From Reyranella massiliensis 521 (GTDB taxonomy: Bacteria; Pseudomonadota; Alphaproteobacteria; Reyranellales; Reyranellaceae): a DNA stretch of 43,307 nt. Positions 16,838-25,783 of the stretch are shown piece by piece. The stretch is taken from the NCBI GenBank assembly GCA_945860205.1, contig CAMARK010000034.1:1-43307 (forward strand), in the 5' to 3' direction. The notes below the pieces were generated by a model, which worked only from the letters and a program-made list of their open reading frames with translations, was not told the origin of the DNA and made no database searches. Position 1 is the first letter of the stretch; the number at the start of each line of letters is the position of its first letter. Made by a program: the position numbers and the translations under genes.

Positions 16838-17743
16838 TCATATTTCCCACGGCGGCGGCGTGAACTTCTCGATGAGAAAATTCACGAAGGCCGTGACCTT
16901 GGGCGCGAGATGGCGCCGGTGCGGATAGACCGCATGGATCGGCACCGGTTCCTCGGCATAGAAGTCTCCGAGCAGGGGCACCAGTTCGCCGCGCCGGATA
17001 GCGCCGGCCAGTGTCAGCCGCGTCAGGCAGACGATGCCCAGTCCCTGCAGGGCGAGCCGCATCTGCGCTTCGCCCTCGTTGACGGCCAGGCGGCCGTTGA
17101 CCTCGATCAGACGGATGTTGCCGTCGATGCGGAACGGCCATCTGTTGAGTTCGGGCCGGTCGCGATTGACGATGCAGTCGTGGCGCGTGAGATCTTCGGG
17201 CCGTTGCGGCGCGCGGCGGCGGGCAAGGTAGCTCGGCGCGGCACAGATCAGGCGGACATCCTCACCGATCTTGCGCGCCATGAAGCTCGTGTCGGCGAGT
17301 TTGCCGATCCGGATCGCGACATCGATCCGCTCGTCGATCACGTCGACCACGCGGTCTGTCGGCAGCAACTCAAGCTGCACCGCGGGGTAGCGCTGCAGAA
17401 ACTCGCCGACGATGGGCGCGAGCTGGTGCGTCGAAAAGGCGAGTGAGGTCGTGACCTTGAGCGGCCCGTGCGGTGTGCCGCTCTGCCCGGTGATCTCGTT
17501 CTCGAGCGTCTGGATCTCCGCCACGATGCGACGGGCAGCGGCATAGAAGGCTTCGCCGTCGGCGGTCAGGTGGAGCGCCCGCGTCGTGCGCTGCAGCAGC
17601 CGCACGCCCAGCCGCGTTTCCAGCCGAGTCACCAGCTTGCTGACCGCCGAGGGCGTGAGGCCCAACGCCGGGGCAGCGGCCGAGAAGCCTTGGGCGTCGA
17701 CCACCCTGACGAAGGCGGCCATTTCACTGGCATGATCAATCAT
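16838..17743 (-). CDS. LysR-family transcriptional regulator
   Basis: A 301-residue regulator with an N-terminal winged helix (FSAAAPALGLTPSAVSKLVTRLE, residues 20-42, then RLLQRTTRALHLTADGEAFY) and a two-lobe effector domain (PLKVTTSLAFSTHQLAPIVGEF; EGEAQMRLALQGLGIVCL). Start ATG 17741-17743. A TGAATAATATTCA palindrome fitting the LysR T-N11-A rule sits 11 bases upstream, so autoregulation and control of the divergent small gene are likely. It may also control the SnoaL/enoyl-CoA hydratase genes downstream, 41 bases away. Confidence 0.95.
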   Translation of the reverse strand: MIDHASEMAAFVRVVDAQGFSAAAPALGLTPSAVSKLVTRLETRLGVRLLQRTTRALHLTADGEAFYAAARRIVAEIQTLENEITGQSGTPHGPLKVTTSLAFSTHQLAPIVGEFLQRYPAVQLELLPTDRVVDVIDERIDVAIRIGKLADTSFMARKIGEDVRLICAAPSYLARRRAPQRPEDLTRHDCIVNRDRPELNRWPFRIDGNIRLIEVNGRLAVNEGEAQMRLALQGLGIVCLTRLTLAGAIRRGELVPLLGDFYAEEPVPIHAVYPHRRHLAPKVTAFVNFLIEKFTPPPWEI

Positions 17744-17754
17744 TACGCAATTAG

Positions 17755-17767
17755 TGAATAATATTCA
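17755..17767. promoter_or_regulatory. LysR box (T-N11-A palindrome)
   Basis: TGAATAATATTCA is a 13-bp inverted repeat with T and A exactly eleven bases apart, in the 101-bp gap between the lysR-type gene and the divergent small ORF at 17845. AT-richer than its surroundings. Confidence 0.55.
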
Positions 17768-17844
17768 TCAGTGTTCGTCAATATCTCCGGATTAAAGCTT
17801 TCAATACGCGGAATTATGTTCCTTTCAATCCAAAGGAGATATCC

Positions 17845-17976
17845 ATGTTCACGACCTCTTATCCCTCGATCCCCGAATATCAGGCCTATATGGCGAAGGC
17901 TCACCGTCTGCGGGCGGCCGCCGTCGCCGGCGTGTTCCGAGACTTGGCGCGTTGGGCTTCGGCTGCAGCTCGCTAA
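17845..17976 (+). CDS. 43-residue small protein, DUF1127/YjiS-like N-terminal type
   Basis: A short ORF not usually picked up by length-limited gene finders. AAGGAGATATCC directly before ATG 17845 is a near-ideal ribosome-binding site. The peptide begins MFTTSYPSIPEYQAYMAKAH and continues with an Ala/Arg-rich amphipathic helix (AAAVAGVFRDLARW). Proteins of this sort, resembling the first half of DUF1127 small proteins, are frequent in alphaproteobacteria and some bind RNA or respond to phosphate or stress; assignment here is by general resemblance. It is divergent from the LysR gene across a probable LysR box and ends nine bases before the DinB gene. Confidence 0.65.
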   Translation: MFTTSYPSIPEYQAYMAKAHRLRAAAVAGVFRDLARWASAAAR

Positions 17977-17985
17977 ACAGGGCGG

Positions 17986-18498
17986 ATGACAGCGCCGTCC
18001 TTGATCGGGCCCTGGGGGCACTACGCCCGCTACAACCGGCTGGCCAACGAAACGCTCTACGAGGCCTGCGCCGCGCTCTCTGACGGGGAGCGCCGGCGCG
18101 ATCTCGGCGCGTTCTTCCGGAGCGTCCATGGCACGCTCAATCACCTGCTCCTGGGCGACCGTATCTGGATGACCCGCTTCGAAGGCGGCAACCATTCCTC
18201 GACCGATCTTGGCGCCGTCCTCTACGACGACTTCGCCACCCTGCGCGCCGCGCGGGTGGCCATGGACGTTCGCATCGAGCGGTTCGTCTCGGACCTGCCG
18301 CGCGACTTCGCGGCCGGCACGATCCGCTACCTCAACAATGCGGGCATCGTGTCGGAGGATCCGCTTGACGTCCTGCTGCCGCACTTCTTCAATCACCAGA
18401 CCCACCATCGCGCCCAGGTCCACACGCTGCTGTCGCAGCTTGGCCGTGATCCGCCGGTGCTCGACCTGCACCGCGTGCTGAGGCCTAACCCGACCTAG
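17986..18498 (+). CDS. DinB-family protein (four-helix metal-binding)
   Basis: A 170-residue protein of the DinB/YfiT superfamily, small four-helix bundles with a three-His metal site often working as mycothiol/bacillithiol-type transferases or of unknown role. The candidate ligands are His53 in NHLLLGDRIWMTRF and His137 and His141 in NHQTHHR. It starts at ATG 17986, nine bases after the small protein, probably in one transcript. The end overlaps the convergent TetR gene by 14 bp. Substrate unknown. Confidence 0.88.
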   Translation: MTAPSLIGPWGHYARYNRLANETLYEACAALSDGERRRDLGAFFRSVHGTLNHLLLGDRIWMTRFEGGNHSSTDLGAVLYDDFATLRAARVAMDVRIERFVSDLPRDFAAGTIRYLNNAGIVSEDPLDVLLPHFFNHQTHHRAQVHTLLSQLGRDPPVLDLHRVLRPNPT

Positions 18499-19066
18499 AC
18501 TTTTTCGGCACTTTTACGCCGGCCGCTTTCAGCAGCACGCCGGCGGCCTCGCGCGCCGCCGCCGCGACCCTTGGATCGCCGCGGACGATGGCGGCGGCAA
18601 TAGCGCCGTCGACCAGCAGCAGCAGTTGCAGCGACAGCGTCTCGGGATCGTCGACCTTCAGGCGGACGAGCAGATCGCGGAACCAGATCCGCCGCTGCTC
18701 CTTGAAGGTGAGCGCGATCTTGTTGGCGGCATGCGCCGGCTCCTTGAGTTCGGCCACCGCATTCACGAACGGACAGCCGCGGAAGACGCCACCCGCGATG
18801 GTGCGTTCCAGCCGCTCGAAATTGCCGAGGATCTGCCGGACCGGCGGCAGGTCGGAGGGTGGCGCCGGTTTCAGCCGTCGCGACAGATAGGCCACGATCA
18901 GCTCGTCCTTCGACGGGAAGTGGTTGTAGAGCGTGCGCTTGCTGATGCCGATCTCGGCCGCGATCGTGTCGACGCCGACGGCACGGATGCCCTGGCCGTA
19001 GAACAGCCGGTCCGCCGTCTCGAGGATGCGCTCCTGCATGGCTGCCTTGCCGGCCGCTCGCGTCAT
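18485..19066 (-). CDS. TetR-family transcriptional regulator
   Basis: A 193-residue regulator whose N-terminal helix-turn-helix is ILETADRLFYGQGIRAVGVD followed by IAAEIGISKRTLYNHFPSKDEL. The C-terminal ligand domain (GGVFRGCPFVNAVAELKE) resembles the AcrR/AefR-like group with a conserved Cys. Start ATG 19064-19066. Divergent from the MFS transporter across 65 bp that contains a TACAC-N6-GTGTA palindrome, so it most likely represses itself and that transporter. It overlaps the DinB gene end on the other strand. Confidence 0.93.
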   Translation of the reverse strand: MTRAAGKAAMQERILETADRLFYGQGIRAVGVDTIAAEIGISKRTLYNHFPSKDELIVAYLSRRLKPAPPSDLPPVRQILGNFERLERTIAGGVFRGCPFVNAVAELKEPAHAANKIALTFKEQRRIWFRDLLVRLKVDDPETLSLQLLLLVDGAIAAAIVRGDPRVAAAAREAAGVLLKAAGVKVPKKSRSG

Positions 19067-19098
19067 TGGCTTTGACCTCTTCGCGTCCGACAGTAAAG

Positions 19099-19114
19099 TA
19101 CACAGGTCGGTGTA
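19099..19114. promoter_or_regulatory. Probable TetR operator
   Basis: TACAC (19099-19103), six bases, GTGTA (19110-19114): a perfect 5-bp inverted repeat centred between the divergent TetR and MFS start codons, the usual layout for a TetR operator covering both promoters. Confidence 0.55.
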
Positions 19115-19131
19115 ATCAAGAGGGACGCGGC

Positions 19132-20295
19132 ATGGGCGTGCGCCAGAGCTTCGGGCTTGTGATGCAGCCGGTGACGCGCGACATCGCCATCACCGTCTCC
19201 GATTTCGCCTTGGCCATGTCGGCGCAGAACCTCTTCTGGGGTTTCCTGCAGCCGGTCGCGGGTGCGTTGGCGGTGCGCATGGGTTTCAGGCCGGTGATGA
19301 TGGCGGGCGCCGTGTTCTACGCGGCCGGGCTGTTGCTGTTTGCATTCGCCGACGGGCTGCTGGGCGTGCTGCTGGGTGCGGGCGCCCTGATCGGCGTGGC
19401 GCTTGCCTGCACGGCCTCGGCCATCGCGCTTGCCGTCGGCTCGCGTGCCGTGTCCGGCGGCGTGCGCAGCCTGGTGCTGGGCGCGATCACCGCCACGGGC
19501 TCGCTGGGTGCGCTCTTGTCGGCGCCGCTCGGCCAGGTGCTGACGACCGACTACGGCTGGCGCGCCGGTGTGCTGGGCTTCCTGGTACTGGCGCTCGGCA
19601 TGCTGCCGGCCGCGTGGATCGCCGGCCGGGTCGACCGGCTGGTGCTGCCGGCGCCGGCCGCGACCGACATCTCCGCGGCGTCGCCCCGGGCGGCGCTGGC
19701 GGGCGCCATGCGCAACCTGCCGTTCCTGGTGATGACGGGCGCCTACTTCGTCTGCGGCATGCAGCTCCTGTTCATCACCACCCATCTGCCGTCTTACCTC
19801 GCGATCTGCGGCATGGACCCCTCTCTCTCGGCCTCGGCGCTGGCGGCGATCGCGTTGTTCAACGTGTTCGGCAGTCTCTTTTTCGGCTGGGCGGGCGGGC
19901 ATTGGCCCAAGCTTGCCCTGCTGGGCGGCATCTACATCGCCCGATCGCTGGTGCTGGCGTGGTACTTCATGCTGCCGCCCACGCCCGGCACGACAATCGT
20001 CTTCGCCTCGCTGATGGGGTTCCTGTGGCTGGGCGTCGGCCCGCTGGTGGCGGGCTCGGTGGTCGAGATGTTCGGCCTGCGCTGGCAGGCCATGATCCAG
20101 GGCGTGGCCTTCATGAGCCACCAGCTCGGCAGCTTCCTGGGCGCGTTCGGCGGCGGGCTGCTGTTCGACGCGCTCAGTTCCTACGACCTCGCGTGGCGGC
20201 TGGGCGTCGCCATGGGGTTGGCGGCCGGCATCGTGCAGGTGGCGTTCACGCTGCTTGGGCCACCGCCCCCGGCTGCTAGGCCGAATCCGGCTTGA
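19132..20295 (+). CDS. MFS transporter with shortened N-terminus
   Basis: A 387-residue major facilitator of the subgroup whose first helix normally ends in GVRQSFGLF. Here the protein starts at MGVRQSFGLVMQPVTRDIA (ATG 19132, with AGAGGGA upstream), so most of helix 1 appears to be missing; the alternative TTG/ATG region back to 19066 encodes no hydrophobic segment. The other helices and the FWGFLQPVAGALAVRMG loop-2 region are present. Substrate unknown; probably an exporter or organic-acid carrier controlled by the divergent TetR. Its 3' end overlaps the RND permease gene by 20 bp. Confidence 0.88.
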   Translation: MGVRQSFGLVMQPVTRDIAITVSDFALAMSAQNLFWGFLQPVAGALAVRMGFRPVMMAGAVFYAAGLLLFAFADGLLGVLLGAGALIGVALACTASAIALAVGSRAVSGGVRSLVLGAITATGSLGALLSAPLGQVLTTDYGWRAGVLGFLVLALGMLPAAWIAGRVDRLVLPAPAATDISAASPRAALAGAMRNLPFLVMTGAYFVCGMQLLFITTHLPSYLAICGMDPSLSASALAAIALFNVFGSLFFGWAGGHWPKLALLGGIYIARSLVLAWYFMLPPTPGTTIVFASLMGFLWLGVGPLVAGSVVEMFGLRWQAMIQGVAFMSHQLGSFLGAFGGGLLFDALSSYDLAWRLGVAMGLAAGIVQVAFTLLGPPPPAARPNPA

Positions 20296-23200
20296 AGTCG
20301 GGCTTGATCTCCTGCTTGCGCCACTTGAAGCGCAGCTCCGAGAGGCCGGTGCAGATGACGTAGAACACCGGGGTGAAGATCAGGCCGAAGAGGGTGACGC
20401 CCAGCATGCCGGCGAACACCGCCGTGCCCAGCGATTGGCGCATCTCGGCGCCGGCGCCCTCGCTGATGACCAGCGGCACCACGCCCAGAATGAAGGCGAG
20501 CGAGGTCATCAGGATGGGCCGGAGCCGGGTCTTGGCGGCGGTCACGGCGGCATCGAAGCGGTTCATGCCCTGCTCGTGCGCCTGCTTGGCGAACTCCACG
20601 ATCAGGATGGCGTTTTTGGCCGCGAGGCCCACCAGCACCACGAGGCCGATCTCGACCAGGACGTTGCGGTCGAGGCCCCGGATGTTGACGCCGATCATGG
20701 CCGCCAGGATACACATCGGCACGATCAGGATGACTGCGAGCGGCAGCAGCCAGCTCTCGTAGAGTGCGGCCAGCAGCAGGAACACGAACAGCACGGCCAG
20801 GCCAAAGGCCAGGACGGCGGTGTTGCCGGCGAGCTTTTCCTGCAGCGCGATCTCCGTCCATTCGAAGTCGAAGCCCGAGGGCAGCACCTTGGCGGCCAGC
20901 GCCTCCATGGTGGCGATGCCCTGCCCCGAAGAGTAGCCGCGCTGCAGAGCGACCTGGACCTCGGCCGCCGGATAGAGATTGTAGCGGGCGACGCGGTAGG
21001 GGCCGGTGGTGTCGTTGAAGGTCGCGACCGAACCGATCGGCACCATCTCGCCGCTGACGCTGCGGGTCTTGAGATTGGCGACGTCGCGAAGCGTCAGACG
21101 ATAGGGATTGTCGGCCTGGGCCGTGACACGATAGGTGCGGCCAAGAATGTTGAAGTCGTTGACGAAGGCCGAGCCCATGTAGACCGACAGCGTCTGGAAG
21201 ACGAAGGCGATCGGCACGCCCAGCTGCTCGGCCTTGGTGCGATCGATGTCGGCCCAGATCTGCGGCGTGCGTGTGCTGAACAGAGTGAAGGCCTGGGTGA
21301 GACCAGGGGCCTGTCCGGCGGCGCCGGCCAACGCCCAGGTGGCGCCCTCGAGGGCCGGCAGGCCACGCGCGGCGCGATCCTGGACGTAACCCTTGAGGCC
21401 GCCGCCGGTGCCGATGCCCGGCACCGAGGGCGGCTCGAGCACGAACACGAAGGCCTCGCGCAGCCCGAACATGCGCCCCCGCAGCTCGGCCAGAATCATG
21501 TCCTTGGTGATGCCCGGCCGCTCGGCGAAGGGCTTCAGGGTGACGAAAACCACGCCGGTATTGGGCGCATTGGTGAAGGTGGCGCCATCGAGGCCAACGA
21601 AGGCCACCGCATCCTTGACGCCCGGCTGCGAGACGATGATGTCGGTTGCCTGGCGTATCAGCGCATCCGTGCGCTCAAGCGTGGCGCCGGCCGGCAGCTG
21701 CATGGCGGCGATCAGGTAGGAGCGGTCCAGCTGTGGCACCAGGCCGGTCGGCGTCGAGGCCAGGCGATTCTGCGTCAGCGCCAGCAGGCCGGCATAGATC
21801 ACCAGCATGATGACGCTCATGCGGATCAGGCGTGCCGTCGCGCGGCCGTAGAAGTTCGCCAGCCCTTCGAAGCCACGATTGAAGTGACCGAAGAACCAGT
21901 TGACCGGCCACATCACCCGGTCGAGCAGGCTGGGCTTGCCCTTCTCGACGTGCGACAGCGCATGGGTCTTGAGCAGCAGGGCGGCCATCGCGGGCGACAG
22001 CGTCAGCGACACGAACGCCGAAATCGCGGTCGAAGCCGCGATGGTGATGGCGAACTGCTTGTAGAAGGTACCCTGCAAGCCGGTGATGAAGGCGGTCGGC
22101 AGGAACACCGCGATCAGGACCAGCGAGATGGCGATCAGCGCGCCGCCGACCTCGTCCATGGTTTTGTGCGCCGCTTCCTTGGGCGACATGCCCTGGGTCA
22201 GGTAGCGCTCGACGTTCTCGACCACGACGATGGCGTCGTCGACCACGATGCCGATCGCCAGCACCAGGCCGAACAGTGACAGGGTGTTGAACGAGACGCC
22301 GACGGCCGCCATCACGGCGAAGGCGCCGATCAGCGACACCGGAATGGCGAGGATGGGAATGATCGCGGCCCGCCAGGTCTGCAGGAACAGGATCACCACG
22401 ATCACGACCAGGATCAACGCCTCGAACAGCGTCGCGATGACCGCGTCGACCGAGGCCTGAATGAACTCCGTCGGGTTGTAGACGACGGAATAGCCGATGC
22501 CGGCCGGGAAGCTCTTCTTCAGCCGCTCCATCTCGGCGATGATGGCGTCCGACGTCGACAGTGCGTTCGAGCCGGGGCGCTGGAAGATACCGATCGCCGT
22601 GGCGTTCTTGTTGTTGAGATAGGCGTTCAGCGTGTAGTCCTGCGCGCCCAGCTCGACACGGGCGACGTCGCGCAGCCTGGTCACCGAGCCGTCGGGCTCG
22701 GCGCGGATCACGATGTTCTCGAACTGGTCGGGCGCGCTCAGCCGCCCCAGCGTCTGCACCGACAGCGTGAAGGCGCCGGGCGAGACGGCGGGCGCCTGGT
22801 TGATGGCGCCGGCGGCGACCTGCAGGTTGGCGGCACGCAGCGCCAGGATGACCTCGGTGGCGGTCAGGTTGCGCGAGGCGACGCGCGCCGGGTCGAGCCA
22901 GACACGCATCGAATAGTCGCGCGCGCCGAAGATCAGCACGTTGCCGACGCCGTCGACGCGACTGAGCACATCCTTCACATAGAGCGTCGCGTAGTTGGAG
23001 ATGTACTGCTGGTCGCGCGAGCCGTCGGGCGAGATCATGTGCACGACCATCATCAGGTCGGGCGAGGCCTTGCGCACCACGATGCCGAGGCGTTGCACGT
23101 CCTCGGGCAGGCGCGGCTGGGCGACGGCGACCCTGTTCTGCACCAGCACCTGGGCCTGGTCGATATTGACGCCGGGCTTGAAGACGACGTTGATCGACAG

Positions 23201-23470
23201 CCGCCCGTCGCCGGTCGACTGCGAGCTGATGTAGAGCATGTCATCGACGCCGTTGATCTCCTGCTCGAGCGGCGTGGCGACGGTCTCGGCGATGACCTCG
23301 GCCGAGGCGCCGGGGTAGGTCGCGGTGACGTTGACCGTGGGCGGGGCGATTTCGGGATATTCGGCGACCGCCAGGCCGCGCTGGGCGATGAAGCCCACGA
23401 TCACGATGATGACGGACAGAACCGAGGCGAAGATCGGCCGGTCGATGAAGAAGTGCGAAAGGCGAATCAT
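20276..23470 (-). CDS. RND (HAE1) multidrug efflux permease, AcrB-like
   Basis: Inner-membrane proton-driven pump of 1064 residues. It opens with SHFFIDRPIFASVLSVIIV and EYPEIAPPTVNVTATYPGAS, both typical of AcrB-type HAE1 pumps. The helix-4 proton-relay pair Asp-Asp is intact in AIGIVVDDAIVVVENVERYL (about residues 410-411), and the second half repeats the fold (GVNIRGLDRNVLVEIGLVVL; GLAAKNAILIVEFAKQ). ATG start at 23468-23470, three bases after the stop of the adaptor gene, so an operon. No TolC-type outer-membrane gene follows. Full family length. Confidence 0.97.
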   Translation of the reverse strand: MIRLSHFFIDRPIFASVLSVIIVIVGFIAQRGLAVAEYPEIAPPTVNVTATYPGASAEVIAETVATPLEQEINGVDDMLYISSQSTGDGRLSINVVFKPGVNIDQAQVLVQNRVAVAQPRLPEDVQRLGIVVRKASPDLMMVVHMISPDGSRDQQYISNYATLYVKDVLSRVDGVGNVLIFGARDYSMRVWLDPARVASRNLTATEVILALRAANLQVAAGAINQAPAVSPGAFTLSVQTLGRLSAPDQFENIVIRAEPDGSVTRLRDVARVELGAQDYTLNAYLNNKNATAIGIFQRPGSNALSTSDAIIAEMERLKKSFPAGIGYSVVYNPTEFIQASVDAVIATLFEALILVVIVVILFLQTWRAAIIPILAIPVSLIGAFAVMAAVGVSFNTLSLFGLVLAIGIVVDDAIVVVENVERYLTQGMSPKEAAHKTMDEVGGALIAISLVLIAVFLPTAFITGLQGTFYKQFAITIAASTAISAFVSLTLSPAMAALLLKTHALSHVEKGKPSLLDRVMWPVNWFFGHFNRGFEGLANFYGRATARLIRMSVIMLVIYAGLLALTQNRLASTPTGLVPQLDRSYLIAAMQLPAGATLERTDALIRQATDIIVSQPGVKDAVAFVGLDGATFTNAPNTGVVFVTLKPFAERPGITKDMILAELRGRMFGLREAFVFVLEPPSVPGIGTGGGLKGYVQDRAARGLPALEGATWALAGAAGQAPGLTQAFTLFSTRTPQIWADIDRTKAEQLGVPIAFVFQTLSVYMGSAFVNDFNILGRTYRVTAQADNPYRLTLRDVANLKTRSVSGEMVPIGSVATFNDTTGPYRVARYNLYPAAEVQVALQRGYSSGQGIATMEALAAKVLPSGFDFEWTEIALQEKLAGNTAVLAFGLAVLFVFLLLAALYESWLLPLAVILIVPMCILAAMIGVNIRGLDRNVLVEIGLVVLVGLAAKNAILIVEFAKQAHEQGMNRFDAAVTAAKTRLRPILMTSLAFILGVVPLVISEGAGAEMRQSLGTAVFAGMLGVTLFGLIFTPVFYVICTGLSELRFKWRKQEIKPDFKPDSA

Positions 23471-23473
23471 TGG

Positions 23474-24637
23474 CTAGTTCGCCTTCGCGACGATCTCGCC
23501 CTTCTGCGGCACCACCTTGACGCCCGGCCTCACCATCGGGTTGGCCAGCCCGTCGAGCACCACCTTGTCGGTTGCGGTGATCCCGCTGCGCACGACGCGC
23601 AGCCCGTCGACCAGCGGCCCGAGCACCACGGGCTTGCCCTGCACGACGTTGTCGGGCCCGACCGTGAACACGATCTTGCGCGCCTGGTCGGAGATCACCG
23701 ACGAATCGGGGATCAGCAGGGCATCGTACTCGCCGCCGAACAGTTGCAGCCGGCCGAAGATGCCGGGGGTCAGGAGCTGGTCCTTGTTCTCGACAATGGC
23801 GCGGGCGCGGATGGTGCCGGAGCGGGTGCCCAGCGTGTTGTCGACGAAGTCGATCCTGCCGGTGCGCTTCCAGTCGGTCTCGTCGGAGAGGCGGATGCGC
23901 ACCGGAATGACGGTATCGCCGCGCTCCGATGGCCGCGACCCGGACAGGAACAGGCGCTGGTAGCGGATATAGTCCGATTCGGAGATATCGAACACGAAGC
24001 GGATCGGGTCGAGGGTGACGATGGTGGCGAGCAGGGTGGCGCCGGTCTGGCCGCCGGAGACCAAATTGCCGGCGTCGACCTTGCGGTCGGAGATGCGGCC
24101 GGCCAGCGGCGCGCGCACGTCGGCCCAGTCGAGATTGAGCTCGGCCGTTTTCTCACCGGCTTCGGCTGCCTTCTGCTGGGCGCGCGCCACATTGAGGTTG
24201 GCCTTGCGCTGGTCGTGCTCCTGGTCGGTGATGGTGCGCGACTTGATCAGCGTAGCGCTGCGTTCGACCTGGTTTTCGGCCAGCTCGACCTGGGCCTTGG
24301 TGCGCGCGACTTCCGCCGCCGCGCTCTCGACAGCGATCTCGAACGGCCGCTTGTCGATGCTGAACAGAAGGTCGCCGACATTGACGATCTGGCCGTCACG
24401 GAAATGCAGCTTGTCGATGAAGCCGGAAACGCGAGCCCGCACCTCGACCGAGGCGACCGGTTCGAAGCGGCCGGAATATTCGTCCCACTGCGTGACGCGC
24501 TTGGCAATCGGCTCGGCAACGCCGACGGGCATCGCGGGCGGGCCGCCCTGCGCCAACGCCGGCGCGGCGGCAAGGGCAAGGGCGGCGGCGAAGAAGAGTT
24601 GGCGAAAAATGGACAACGAAGCTCCCCCGCGACTCAT
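23474..24637 (-). CDS. RND efflux periplasmic adaptor (membrane fusion protein)
   Basis: A 387-residue periplasmic adaptor linking the RND pump to an outer-membrane channel. It has a signal peptide (IFRQLFFAAALALAAAPALAQ), the lipoyl half-motifs RVSGFIDKLHFRDGQIVNVG and DWADVRAPLAGRISDRKVDAG, a helical hairpin between them (RTKAQVELAENQVERSATL), and beta-barrel and membrane-proximal domains. No lipobox Cys follows the leader, so probably not a lipoprotein. Start ATG 24635-24637. First gene of the pump operon; the 156 bp upstream, shared with the divergent lipid kinase gene, presumably holds both promoters. Confidence 0.95.
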   Translation of the reverse strand: MSRGGASLSIFRQLFFAAALALAAAPALAQGGPPAMPVGVAEPIAKRVTQWDEYSGRFEPVASVEVRARVSGFIDKLHFRDGQIVNVGDLLFSIDKRPFEIAVESAAAEVARTKAQVELAENQVERSATLIKSRTITDQEHDQRKANLNVARAQQKAAEAGEKTAELNLDWADVRAPLAGRISDRKVDAGNLVSGGQTGATLLATIVTLDPIRFVFDISESDYIRYQRLFLSGSRPSERGDTVIPVRIRLSDETDWKRTGRIDFVDNTLGTRSGTIRARAIVENKDQLLTPGIFGRLQLFGGEYDALLIPDSSVISDQARKIVFTVGPDNVVQGKPVVLGPLVDGLRVVRSGITATDKVVLDGLANPMVRPGVKVVPQKGEIVAKAN

Positions 24638-24793
24638 TCTGCGTCGCTGGGGCAGATGTGGTTCTGCCTAGAGGCTCTGTCAATTGCCTACGTGGTAAAG
24701 GCATGTTTTGGGGAGTCACCTGGCGGTGACCGCTGCGCAATCATCATGCCATCTGCCATGGCCGCGGCGCCACGATGCTAGCAAAATGCCAGC

Positions 24794-25735
24794 ATGGTCG
24801 AACAATGCAGTCTCGCCGTAATCGTCAATCGCGCCGCCAACAAAGGCGGGGCCGGGCGACGCTGGCTGGCGATCAACGCGCAGTTGAAGACGCATCTCGG
24901 GTTTTTCCAGCCGCTGTTCACCGAAGCACCGGGCCACGCCACCGCGCTGGCGCGCGAGGCGCTGTCACGAGGCGCCCGCCGTTTCGTGGCGGTGGGCGGC
25001 GACGGCACCGCGAACGAGGTGCTGAACGGCCTGCTCGATGCCTCGGGCCGTCTCATCGCCTCCGACGCGGTTCTCTGCCCGGTGCCCGCCGGCACCGCCA
25101 ACGAACTCTGCCGGGCGCTCGGCCATCTCGAGGATCCGGCGCGGGCTTATGCGGCGGCAGCTGGCCGCGGCAGCCGGCCTGTCGATCTGCTGCGCGTCCG
25201 CTGCGTCGATCTCGCCGGCCATCAGGTCGAGCGCTTCGGCTATCTCATCGTGTCGTTGGGCGCAGCGGCCACCATCAGCCATCGCACCTCGCGCTCGGCG
25301 TGGCTGAAGAAACTGGGCGAGATCGCCTATCTGCTGATGACCCCGGTCGTGACCCTGAGCTACCGCCACCGCGACATCGCCATCGCGATCGATGGTGGCG
25401 CACCGCAGACGCGGCGGCTGTTCACCGCCATGGTCGCCAACACCGAGAACGGCGGCGGCGGCATGAGATTGATGCCGGGTGCCAGGTTCGACGACGGCAT
25501 CCTCGACCTGATCGAGATGGGCGATATCTCGCGGCTGGGTGTGCTGCTGGGCGTCATGCCCAAGCTCTACAGCGGCGCGCACGTCGGTCATCCCAAGGTG
25601 AGGGTGAGCCAGGGCACGTCGTTTCGTTTCGAGTCCGAGGTCGAGACCCTGGTCGATCTCGACGGCGAGACCGTCGGCTGCCTGCCGCTGGAAGTCGCCG
25701 TGCTGCCGCGTGCCTTTCTGGTCGGCGCGCTCTGA
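24794..25735 (+). CDS. Diacylglycerol/lipid kinase family protein
   Basis: A 313-residue kinase of the DagK/YegS/LCB5 fold. AVGGDGTANEVLNGLLD (about residues 65-81) holds the nucleotide-binding GGDGT motif; PVPAGTANELCRALGH and VANTENGGGGMRLMPGARFD follow in the usual order. These enzymes phosphorylate diacylglycerol, sphingoid bases or related lipids at the cytoplasmic membrane face. ATG 24794 gives MVEQCSLAVIVNRAANKGGAG, where N-x-x-A-x-x-G matches the family start. Substrate not resolved. Confidence 0.92.
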   Translation: MVEQCSLAVIVNRAANKGGAGRRWLAINAQLKTHLGFFQPLFTEAPGHATALAREALSRGARRFVAVGGDGTANEVLNGLLDASGRLIASDAVLCPVPAGTANELCRALGHLEDPARAYAAAAGRGSRPVDLLRVRCVDLAGHQVERFGYLIVSLGAAATISHRTSRSAWLKKLGEIAYLLMTPVVTLSYRHRDIAIAIDGGAPQTRRLFTAMVANTENGGGGMRLMPGARFDDGILDLIEMGDISRLGVLLGVMPKLYSGAHVGHPKVRVSQGTSFRFESEVETLVDLDGETVGCLPLEVAVLPRAFLVGAL

Positions 25736-25783
25736 GGGGAACCTCCGGCCACGAACAGCGTTTGCGGGGTGGAGGAATTCATC

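Noticed and set aside
16797..17141. Extension of the SnoaL-like frame upstream
   Set aside because: Overlaps the LysR gene antiparallel frame content and ignores the good GGAGGA site before ATG 16796.
20255..22279. 674-codon plus-strand frame over the RND permease
   Set aside because: Antisense shadow of a full-length, motif-complete permease gene.
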